A stretch of 33,285 nucleotides of DNA from Nitrospirota bacterium (GTDB lineage: Bacteria > Nitrospirota > UBA9217). Positions 1 to 7,148 of the stretch are shown here, one piece after another; within the stretch, counting starts at the first letter, position 1; each line of letters starts with the position of its first letter. The notes under the pieces were generated by a model. That model saw only the letters and a list, made by a program, of their open reading frames with translations. It searched no databases and was not told the DNA's origin. The position numbers and the translations under genes are program-made. Location of the stretch: positions 1 to 33,285 of the forward strand of contig JAKAHZ010000015.1 of the NCBI GenBank assembly GCA_021814615.1, given 5' to 3'.

Positions 1-768
1 GTCGGTGATATCCTGGGCGATGGCCAGCAGACGCTTCCTTCCGCTGACGACCACGACCTCGCCGCTGAAAAGACAGATGACCTCTCCGCCGTCCTTGCGG
101 CGAAGCGCGAGCTCAATCCCCGCCACGCGCCCCTTCTCGCGAAGGATGCCGATCATGCTGTCCCGTTGCTCTCCGGTGATCCAGCCCAGCTCGGTAACGG
201 ACCTGCCGACCGCTTCTTCGCGCGCGAATCCTGATGCAGCCAGGAACTTGTCGTTCACATCGATCAAGACGCCGGTATCGATGTCGCTCAGGGTGATGAG
301 AAGCGGCGCCTGCCGGAAAATGGTCGAGAATTTCTGCTCGCTCTCGCGCAACGCTTCGTGCTGCGCTTTCCGTTCGCGCCGCACCGCCGCTTCGCGCAGC
401 TCCCGTTCCATCGCGGGTACAAGCCGACCCATCGCGTCCTTGATCAGATAGTCATGGGCGCCGGCTTTCATCATGGCGACGGCGTTCTCCTCGCCGATGG
501 TGCCCGAAATGAGGATGAAGGGGACGTCCCCCGCCATTTCCTGCACGACCCGCAGGGCCTCGGGGCCGCTGAAACCGGGCATCTTGTAGTCGCACAGGAC
601 AAGATCCCAACTCCGCTCGCGAAGGGCCGCTTCGAGCGCGGGCCGCGTATCGACCCGCAGCGATTCCGGGGCAAAACCGCCCTGCTTGATCAGCCGCAGT
701 GCCAGCAGCGCATCGTCCTCATTATCCTCGACGATCAATACCCGTATGTGTCTTGTCTCATCCATCAT
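1..768 (-). CDS. Receiver-PAS signalling protein, 3' part beyond the window edge
   Basis: The first 256 codons are visible; the rest lies beyond base 1. Residues 8-125 form a response-regulator receiver: acidic pocket VEDNEDD, phosphoacceptor Asp60 in LCDYKMPG, and Lys110 in DYLIKD. A charged helix (126-140) leads into a PAS domain (about 137-256) ending QDIT, the usual end of a PAS core. The missing part may hold further PAS domains, a kinase core or a cyclic-di-GMP domain; this cannot be decided here. The start ATG lies inside the stop of the upstream receiver gene (ATGA overlap), so the two are probably translationally coupled; a second ATG follows at once. It is the last visible gene of a kinase-receiver-receiver unit. 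The receiver assignment is certain; the full architecture is unknown. Confidence 0.9.
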   Translation of the reverse strand, partial: MMDETRHIRVLIVEDNEDDALLALRLIKQGGFAPESLRVDTRPALEAALRERSWDLVLCDYKMPGFSGPEALRVVQEMAGDVPFILISGTIGEENAVAMMKAGAHDYLIKDAMGRLVPAMERELREAAVRRERKAQHEALRESEQKFSTIFRQAPLLITLSDIDTGVLIDVNDKFLAASGFAREEAVGRSVTELGWITGEQRDSMIGILREKGRVAGIELALRRKDGGEVICLFSGEVVVVSGRKRLLAIAQDITD

Positions 769-1190
769 GCAAGGGGAGGCGGTTCGTTCAGAGCCAGCCA
801 GTATAATCCCAGCTCCCTGACGGCTGCCGTGAACTGATCGAAATCCACCGGTTTTCTGATGTAGCTGTTCGCGCCGAGGAGATAGCCGTTCCGCAGGTCC
901 TCGTCCTCCCGCGACGAGGTGAGAATGACGACAGGCAGGAGCCGCGTCCGCTCCGCCTGCCGGATCCTCCGCAGGACCCCAAACCCGTCGACCTTCGGCA
1001 GTTTCAGGTCCAGGAGCACCAGATGGGGCAGCTGCCCGCCGGTTCCGCCGAGCAACTGATCGAGCGCTTCCTGGCCGTCACGCGCAACCCGCACCTCGGT
1101 CAGGATACGGTTCTGCCGGAAGGCCCGGATCGTGAGCAGCTCATCATCGGCATTGTCTTCGACCAGGAGTATGTGCCGTTCCCCTGTCAT
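765..1190 (-). CDS. Single-domain response regulator (CheY/Rcp1-like receiver)
   Basis: This 141-residue protein is only a receiver domain. It shows the acidic pair in VEDNADD (residues 10-16), phosphoacceptor Asp61 in LLDLKLPKVDG, the switch Thr91 in ILTSS, and Lys113 in YIRKPV followed by the conserved proline. Long spacing and the LDLKLP motif are typical of the Rcp1 type, which takes phosphate from phytochrome-like kinases and has no DNA-binding output. The gene overlaps the upstream kinase gene by 4 bp and the downstream receiver-PAS gene by 4 bp, so all three are very likely one transcript and one phosphorelay. The cognate kinase is probably the neighbour at 1187-2629. A cytoplasmic location follows from the absence of any signal or membrane segment. 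Confidence 0.93.
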   Translation of the reverse strand: MTGERHILLVEDNADDELLTIRAFRQNRILTEVRVARDGQEALDQLLGGTGGQLPHLVLLDLKLPKVDGFGVLRRIRQAERTRLLPVVILTSSREDEDLRNGYLLGANSYIRKPVDFDQFTAAVRELGLYWLALNEPPPLA

Positions 1191-2629
1191 GCCGCACGCC
1201 CCAGGGTGAAGTAGAATGTCGCTCCCTTGCCCACCTCGCCCTCGGCCCAGACCGTGCCGCCGTGGCGGTGAACGATCCGCTGGACCGTGGCAAGTCCGAT
1301 GCCGGTGCCGGGGAACTCCGCATCCGAATGCAGGCGCTGGAACACGCCGAAGAGCTTCTGCACATAATGCATGTCGAATCCGGCGCCGTTGTCCTTGATG
1401 AAGAAGGCGCGGGACGGCCCGTTGCCCGCCATGCCGAAGAGAATCCGCGGCTGGGGCTGCTTGGTCGTATACTTCCAGGCATTGCCGAGCAGATTTTCGA
1501 GCACCACGCGGAGCATTTTGCGGTCGCCGGCGCCGGTCACGCCGTCCTGCACCGTCACGCGGACCGGCCGCGCCGGATCTGCGGCCTGCAGGTTCCCGGC
1601 GATCTCGCGGGCCATGGCGCTCAGGTCCACCTGCTCGATCAGCATATCGCCGCGCGTGAGCCGGGACAGTTTGAGCAGGTCGTCGATAAGCTGACCCATG
1701 CGCTGGCTCGCTTTCCGGATGCGTTTGAGATGGTCCCTGCCCTCCGCGTCGAGTTTGTCCAGGTAATCGTCGAGCAGCGCCTTGCTGAAACCGTCGATGC
1801 TCCTGAGCGGAGCGCGAAGGTCATGGGACACGGAATAGGCAAAGGCTTCGAGCTCCCGGTTCGCGGCGGTGAGCTGCGCGGTCCGCTGCTCCACGTTCTC
1901 CTCAAGTTCGAAGTTCAGTTTCATGATCATATCTTCCGTCGTTTTTCGGCGTTCCGCCATGTCGTTGATTTCGCGGGCGAGACCGCCGATCTCGTCGCGG
2001 CCTCCCGCCGGAAGCCGATGATCCAGATCCCCCTGGCCGATGATCTGTATCCCCTGCACGACTGTCTGCAGAGGCCGGGTAAGGCGATAGACGACGCTGA
2101 AACACAGCAGCGAACCGAAGGCGATGGCAAGCGTTCCGGCTGCGAGTTCTCTTCCCCAAAGAGCGTGCAATGCGGCGTTCCGCGCCTGTCCGGGTTCTCC
2201 GATGAACAGCTCGTCGCCTGCGCCGGTCTCGACCGGCACGCCTGCCTGATACCATTCGCCTCCCGGAAGCCGCGCGACGGAGCGTTGCCCCCCGCCCCTG
2301 AGCACGGCGGCATGCAGGGCGTCCTCCGGAACGGAACGGGAAAAGGTATGTGCCGCGACGGATCCCGTGCTGTTCTTGACAAAGAGATAGGCGATGCCGC
2401 CGTTTCGTTCCTGGAGTCCGCGCAGCATGCCCGGTAGCGCGTCGCGCTGTCCCTCGCGGAGCGGCTCCTTGAGCTCCTGAGCCAGGCGTTCCGCGGTCAG
2501 CAGCAAAACACGATCTTGTTCCGCAAGCAGGGCGGCGGTGGCGCTTCGGTGAGAGAAGACCAGCACCGCAATGATACAGCCCGCGAGGATCGCGGACATC
2601 AGCACTCCGATCTTGGCCCACAATTTCAT
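1187..2629 (-). CDS. Membrane sensor histidine kinase with HAMP domain
   Basis: The predicted protein has 480 residues. In order: membrane segment 1 (about 6-26), a periplasmic sensor region of unknown ligand (27-162), membrane segment 2 (164-182), a HAMP linker (183-235) with TRPL at its start, a coiled coil, a HisKA dimerisation domain with phosphoacceptor His269 in SVSHDLRAPLRS, and a HATPase_c domain with the N box LLGNAWKYT, G1 KDNGAGF and G2 GTGIGLA. The SHDLRAPLRSIDGF H-box is the phytochrome-kinase type, matching the Rcp1-like receiver encoded next. I chose the ATG at 2629: it has AGGAG just upstream and lies about 75 nt downstream of the promoter at 2711-2739. A longer frame opens further upstream but would start beyond that promoter. 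Confidence 0.93.
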   Translation of the reverse strand: MKLWAKIGVLMSAILAGCIIAVLVFSHRSATAALLAEQDRVLLLTAERLAQELKEPLREGQRDALPGMLRGLQERNGGIAYLFVKNSTGSVAAHTFSRSVPEDALHAAVLRGGGQRSVARLPGGEWYQAGVPVETGAGDELFIGEPGQARNAALHALWGRELAAGTLAIAFGSLLCFSVVYRLTRPLQTVVQGIQIIGQGDLDHRLPAGGRDEIGGLAREINDMAERRKTTEDMIMKLNFELEENVEQRTAQLTAANRELEAFAYSVSHDLRAPLRSIDGFSKALLDDYLDKLDAEGRDHLKRIRKASQRMGQLIDDLLKLSRLTRGDMLIEQVDLSAMAREIAGNLQAADPARPVRVTVQDGVTGAGDRKMLRVVLENLLGNAWKYTTKQPQPRILFGMAGNGPSRAFFIKDNGAGFDMHYVQKLFGVFQRLHSDAEFPGTGIGLATVQRIVHRHGGTVWAEGEVGKGATFYFTLGRAA

Positions 2630-2710
2630 GGCGCTCCTGGCGATAGGGCAGGGCGGACGGATAGATGCGCACCGGCAAACCATGCCCATGGAGGACGGAA
2701 TCTTTTTTAA

Positions 2711-2739
2711 AATATAGAGAAGCCGTCCGGTTCTGTCAA
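2711..2739 (-). promoter_or_regulatory. Sigma70 promoter of the kinase-receiver operon
   Basis: Reading the minus strand, TTGACA (2739-2734) and TATATT (2716-2711) are separated by exactly 17 nt. This is a near-consensus housekeeping promoter. Transcription would start near 2704 and give a leader of about 75 nt before the kinase ATG at 2629. It supports the shorter start of that kinase and a single transcript for the three genes down to the left edge. Confidence 0.8.
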
Positions 2740-2820
2740 GAAGGGCATCTCCGGGTCCGTACGGCACCGACGGGAGGGTATACTTAGAAGAAGAAGCTCC
2801 GCGAAAGGGCGGGTGACGAC

Positions 2821-3339
2821 ATGCGAAAGATCATCCTCTATATTGCCACGAGCATCGACGGGTACATCGCCCGTCCCGACGGCGGTATCGACTGGCTGTT
2901 CACCGACCAGGACTACGGGTACCGCGAGTTTTTCTCGACCATCGACACCGTCGTTATGGGAAGGAAAACCTACGAGCAGGCGCTCGCCTTCGGCGCCTAC
3001 CCCTACGCCGGAACGGAAGGATATGTCTATTCCCGGACCCGGAGCGGCCGGGCCGGCGAGCAGGCACGGTTCGTCTCCGGCGATCCGGCCGCCCTCGCGG
3101 CACAGCTCCGCGCGCGTTCAGGAAAGAATATCTGGCTGGTGGGCGGAGCGAAGGTCGTCGAGGCCTTCATGGCCGCCGACCTGATCGATGACTATGTGAT
3201 CTCCGTGCATCCCGTGGTGCTCGGCAGCGGCATTCCCCTCTTCCGCCCGCCCTTGACCACGACATGGCTGCAGTTTGTCGATGTGACGACCTTCAACACC
3301 GGCCTCGTTCAGACAACCTATTCGAGGAAACAGCGTTGA
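2821..3339 (+). CDS. Dihydrofolate reductase family protein (RibD C-terminal type)
   Basis: This 172-residue protein starts MRKIILYIATSIDGYIA, the first beta strand and SxDGxIA signature of the RibD_C/DHFR-like reductase family. VVMGRKTYE (about residues 44-54) is the family's nucleotide-contact segment. IWLVGGAKVVEAFM (about 105-118) is the second glycine-rich NADPH-binding motif, and LIDDYVISVHPVVLGSGIPLF is the usual C-terminal strand block. Members are small NAD(P)H-dependent reductases, mostly of unknown substrate, unrelated in role to essential folate reductase. It is single and cytoplasmic, divergent from the kinase operon and convergent with the 3372-3863 gene. A TATACT hexamer at 2779-2784 could be its -10 box, but no good -35 box is visible. 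The family is clear; the substrate is not. Confidence 0.9.
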   Translation: MRKIILYIATSIDGYIARPDGGIDWLFTDQDYGYREFFSTIDTVVMGRKTYEQALAFGAYPYAGTEGYVYSRTRSGRAGEQARFVSGDPAALAAQLRARSGKNIWLVGGAKVVEAFMAADLIDDYVISVHPVVLGSGIPLFRPPLTTTWLQFVDVTTFNTGLVQTTYSRKQR

Positions 3340-3345
3340 GCCGCG

Positions 3346-3364
3346 GCCGGCATTCCCCGCCGGC
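3346..3364. terminator. Weak candidate hairpin between convergent genes
   Basis: GCCGGC at 3346-3351 pairs with GCCGGC at 3359-3364 around a 7-nt loop, in the 32-bp gap between two convergent genes. There is no T-run on either side, so it is only a possible bidirectional stop. Confidence 0.25.
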
Positions 3365-3371
3365 GGATCCT

Positions 3372-3863
3372 TCAGTCCGAGGTGCTCACGGAGGTCCCGT
3401 TTCCGCGATCGAAACGCTCGACGACCGCGATATTATCCAGTCCGTGCTCCGTGAATTCCTTGACGTACCGTTCCTCGATCGGTTCCTCGATCTTCGCGCG
3501 CTCCTCCGCGCTCATTGCCCGCAGTTGATCCCATCCCCCCGCCTGATTTGCCGCATCGCGCTCGGCCAGGCGGTACATCAGCTCATCCCAGAAACTGCTG
3601 TCTGTAAAAGCGTCGATCCGGGAGCTGGCCTCGGAGTGCTCCTCCAGTTCGGCCGTGGGGAAGAGGCGCGTGCCGTCGGAGCTCCGTTCGACGAGAGCGC
3701 CGAATCCTTCCCGCTCCGCCAGACCATAGACCTTCTGGAGCAGCGCAAGGTAGCGTTCGTTGTCCGGTTCGTCCTCGTCGTGATGCGCCGTCAGGACCCA
3801 GTCGGCGATATACAGGAGGTCCAGCAGGTCGCGGAATTCGGTTTTTGACAATTCGATCTTCAT
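3372..3863 (-). CDS. Conserved-looking protein of unknown function (163 aa)
   Basis: I do not recognise this family. The protein is acidic, probably alpha-helical and soluble: no signal peptide, membrane segment or metal-binding motif is visible. The N-terminal helix (residues 1-30, ELSKTEFRDLLDLLYIADW) and the following DEDEPDNERY segment resemble the start of a small cytoplasmic adaptor. Residues 110-140 are strongly charged (AEERAKIEEPIEERYVKEF). The start has a strong site, AAAGGAG, 4 nt before ATG. Its start lies only 29 bp downstream of the stop of the 1068-aa hybrid kinase on the same strand, so it is probably the last gene of that operon and may serve the same pathway; that is inference from position only. 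Confidence 0.75.
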   Translation of the reverse strand: MKIELSKTEFRDLLDLLYIADWVLTAHHDEDEPDNERYLALLQKVYGLAEREGFGALVERSSDGTRLFPTAELEEHSEASSRIDAFTDSSFWDELMYRLAERDAANQAGGWDQLRAMSAEERAKIEEPIEERYVKEFTEHGLDNIAVVERFDRGNGTSVSTSD

Positions 3864-3892
3864 AAGCTCCTTTCGGTCGCCGGGCCCCCCCG

Positions 3893-6800
3893 TCAGGAAG
3901 CAGACAGCGCTCTCGCCAGGACATCCTGCAGCATCTCGATGGTGTAGGGCTTCTTGAGGAAGGCGTGGAATCCGTACTTCCGGTAGTCGGCGACCGCGGA
4001 ATCATCTGAGTAGCCGCTTGACATGACCGCCGTCACCTGCGGATCGATCTCCTGCAGGCTCCGGAGCGTCTCCAGGCCGCCCAGTCCGCCGCGGACCGTG
4101 AGGTCCAGGATCACGATATCATAAGCCGTTCCCGCATCCCGGGCGGAGCGGTATTTGGCAATGGCTTCTTCGCCGTTCTGCGCGAATTCCGTGGCATGTC
4201 CCAGCGCCTCGATGAGCCGTCCCGCGATCCGCCGAACGAACTCCTCGTCGTCCATGACCAGGACCCGGCCCCGCCGGTTCGGCGCCGGCGCGGGGAATAC
4301 CGTCTTCGCTTCGGGGCGGGCGGCGGAAGCGGGCAGATAGAGCAGGAACTCCGTGCCCTTTCCCACCTCGGAGCGCACCTGAATCGTCCCGCCGTGGTTC
4401 CTGACGATGGAATAGGAGGTGGCCAGACCCAGGCCGCTGCCCTTTTCCTTGGTCGTGAAATAGGGATCGAAAATCCGGTCAAGATACTTCCCCGGGATGC
4501 CGATACCCGCATCGCGGATGGCGATCTCCACATACCTGCCCGCGTTCAGCCGGCGCGGAAGCCCCTCGGCCGGCGCAACGACGTTCCTCGCCGCAATATC
4601 CACCGTGCCGCCCACCGGCATCGCCTGGTCCGCGTTCAATACGATATTCTGGATCACCTGGGCAAGCTGCCCGTCATCGGCCTCGGCAAGCCAGAGATCG
4701 TCATCCACGATGACGCGGCTTCCGGAGCGCGACCCGCTGAGGGCGAACTTCACGGCGCTCTCGATCAGCGGCCGCAGGTCCATCGGCCGTTTGACCGGCC
4801 TGCCGCCCTTCGAAAAGGTCAGGAGCTGGTTCGTGAGCTTCACGGTGAGGTGCAGCGCCTTTTCCGCTTCGTTCAGCGCTTCCATGCTCCTTGCAGGGTC
4901 CTTCGCGTCCAGCTTGGCCATGGAGATGTATCCGAACACCCCCTGCAGAAGGTTGTTGAAGTCGTGGGCGATGCCTCCGGCCAGCGTGCCGATGCATTCG
5001 AGCTTCTGCGTCTTGAGCCGCTCCTCTTCGAGCAGGTGCTTCTCCGTGATGTTGTTGATCGTCTCGATCACCGATGTGACGCTGCCCGACGGGTCCTTGA
5101 TGGGAAAGGCCTTTGTCTCCACATAGAGCACGTGGCCCTCCTGGTCCGCATGCTTGTGCAGCGCGGTATGCGGCTCGCCGGTGGCGAAGGTGACCCGCAC
5201 GGCGCATTCCTCCCCCTGGTCGTAGCAGGGCATAGTGATGCTGTGCGATATCTCGTAGCAATGGCGTCCGATCACCTTGTCGCACGCCAGGCCGGCCTGG
5301 CCGCAGTAGGCCTTGTTCGCCGTCATGATCCGGTAGTCCCGGTCGATGACGATGAACCCCTCATCAACGGTATCGAGGATGTTCCGGATAAATCGTTCGC
5401 TCTTCAGGGCCTGCTCTTCGGCGATCTTCTGCTCGGTGATATCCTGGGCCGTGCCATGCAGGATGACCTGCTTGCCGCTCTCATCGTGCCTGAGCTCCGC
5501 CTGGGCGTGAATGATACGCTCCGTTTCGTCGCGCAGGCGGATGCGGTAATCGACGCTGAAATGCCTGCCGGATCGGACCGTTTCATCGATGGCCTCCCTC
5601 ACGATCAACCGGTCGTCGGGATGGATCATTTCGAGGAAGAGGTTGAAATCGGCAGGGTCCTTCCCGGGGTCGAGCCCGATCAGCCGGAAGAGCTCGTCGG
5701 ACCAGACCACCTGACCGGTCGTGAGATTATGCTCCCAGCTCCCGATATGCGCCATGCGCTGGGATTCGCTGAGCAGCAGTTCGCGCTCGCGCAGGGCGGC
5801 ATCCGCCTGCATGCGTTCCGAGATATCCCGCGCCACGGCGATCATGTACTCGCCCGATCCGACCGTGACGTAGCTTACGTTCGTTTCTACCGGGAAGGTG
5901 CTGCCGTTTTTCCGCTTCATCACGCCTTCGACGAGGAGATAGCCGCGGCGCTTCACCTCCGCCACGTGGTCCTGCCAGCGCAGGGTGTCGGGAAATCTCA
6001 TTTCGATATCCCGGACTCCCCGCTGCAGCAGCCCGTTCCGGTCATAGCCCAGGATGTCGCATGCACGCTCGTTCACGTCGATGAACCTGCCGGTCCCGGG
6101 ATCGTTCACGAAGATCGCTTCATTCGACCGGTTGATGAGGTTCCTGAACAGTTCCAGGTCGCCTTCCACCTTCCTGCGCCAGGCGATCTCCTGAAGCAGA
6201 TCGCGGTTGATACGGGAGAGCGACCGGTAGCGCCAGAAGGCCATGCCGCAAACGGTAATGAAGATAAAGAACCCCGCCGTCAGCAGGATCCTTTTCGTCG
6301 TCCAAAAGATCGTCGGCGCGCCGTACCAGGCGAGATAGATGCGCTGATATTCCGGTCCTCCCACGAATGCCGCGAGCGCGTTGTTCAGCCGTCCCAACAG
6401 CTCGCTCCTGCCCTTGCGCACCGCAAGGCACCGCTCCCGCTCGGCAAAGGGCTTTCCCGCCGTTTTGATGCGGTCGTCCAGGCCCGCATCCCGGGCGCTC
6501 TTCAGGATCATGGACTCCTCTCCGGCGAGGAGATCGATCCTGCCGGCGAGGAGCTGGAACAGGCCTTCCTGATAGCTGACCTCGGTTTCGAGCTTCACGC
6601 CCTGACGGTTCTTCAGCTGCTCGTAGGCCATGCCGCCCGCCACAACGCCTGTCGTGAGGCTTCCGGGAAGGGAAGCGGAATCGATGCTGCTGTGCTTGCG
6701 GGTGAAATACGAAAGATAGGAAACTTCGATCGGCTGCGTAAAGAGCAGGATTTTTTCCCGTTCCTCGCTTCTCATCAAGACGCCCAGATCGGCTTCGCCG

Positions 6801-7099
6801 CTCTCGATCGCCCGGATCATCTCCGGCCAGCTGTTCCTGCAGATATGGTTCACCTGCAAACCGCTCTCCCGGGCGATGCCGTTCATGACATCAACGAAAA
6901 AACCGGCGGGCCTGTCGGTCTTCGAATCCCAAAAGGAGACCGGAGGATATTTGCAATGGGACACCGCGACGACGCTCGCCGGGCCAGGTTGTCCGCCGGC
7001 GGCCTCCGCCCGCAATGTCGCCGGTGCGACGAGAAACCAGATGAGCAGAAACAGCATCCTCAGGGCGGGAAGTCCCGCCCCCCTTCGGGGAGTGGTCAT
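3893..7099 (-). CDS. Hybrid sensor kinase: solute-binding domain, three PAS, HisKA-HATPase, receiver
   Basis: This is a 1068-residue transmembrane hybrid kinase. A signal/anchor segment (about 14-32) leads to a periplasmic solute-binding domain of the family-3 amino-acid type (about 42-262; GFFVDVMNGIARESG, EADLGVLMRSEER). A membrane helix follows at 268-290. Three cytoplasmic PAS domains (about 313-430, 445-558, 568-688) follow; the last holds a cysteine cluster (599, 606, 614, 625, 632). The kinase core has His712 in GGIAHDFNN, N box NADQAMP and G2 GSGLGLATS. The receiver (944-1065) has Asp999 in ILDLTVRGG and Lys1050. It probably detects a small periplasmic ligand and passes phosphate to its own receiver or onward. 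The start ATG has GGAGGGG about 8 nt upstream. It lies 49 bp after the related 1326-aa kinase. Confidence 0.94.
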   Translation of the reverse strand: MTTPRRGAGLPALRMLFLLIWFLVAPATLRAEAAGGQPGPASVVAVSHCKYPPVSFWDSKTDRPAGFFVDVMNGIARESGLQVNHICRNSWPEMIRAIESGEADLGVLMRSEEREKILLFTQPIEVSYLSYFTRKHSSIDSASLPGSLTTGVVAGGMAYEQLKNRQGVKLETEVSYQEGLFQLLAGRIDLLAGEESMILKSARDAGLDDRIKTAGKPFAERERCLAVRKGRSELLGRLNNALAAFVGGPEYQRIYLAWYGAPTIFWTTKRILLTAGFFIFITVCGMAFWRYRSLSRINRDLLQEIAWRRKVEGDLELFRNLINRSNEAIFVNDPGTGRFIDVNERACDILGYDRNGLLQRGVRDIEMRFPDTLRWQDHVAEVKRRGYLLVEGVMKRKNGSTFPVETNVSYVTVGSGEYMIAVARDISERMQADAALRERELLLSESQRMAHIGSWEHNLTTGQVVWSDELFRLIGLDPGKDPADFNLFLEMIHPDDRLIVREAIDETVRSGRHFSVDYRIRLRDETERIIHAQAELRHDESGKQVILHGTAQDITEQKIAEEQALKSERFIRNILDTVDEGFIVIDRDYRIMTANKAYCGQAGLACDKVIGRHCYEISHSITMPCYDQGEECAVRVTFATGEPHTALHKHADQEGHVLYVETKAFPIKDPSGSVTSVIETINNITEKHLLEEERLKTQKLECIGTLAGGIAHDFNNLLQGVFGYISMAKLDAKDPARSMEALNEAEKALHLTVKLTNQLLTFSKGGRPVKRPMDLRPLIESAVKFALSGSRSGSRVIVDDDLWLAEADDGQLAQVIQNIVLNADQAMPVGGTVDIAARNVVAPAEGLPRRLNAGRYVEIAIRDAGIGIPGKYLDRIFDPYFTTKEKGSGLGLATSYSIVRNHGGTIQVRSEVGKGTEFLLYLPASAARPEAKTVFPAPAPNRRGRVLVMDDEEFVRRIAGRLIEALGHATEFAQNGEEAIAKYRSARDAGTAYDIVILDLTVRGGLGGLETLRSLQEIDPQVTAVMSSGYSDDSAVADYRKYGFHAFLKKPYTIEMLQDVLARALSAS

Positions 7100-7148
7100 G
7101 GCAAGCCCCTCCGCTCCGTTCTATCCTGCCGCAGGACTGCTCCCGCGG

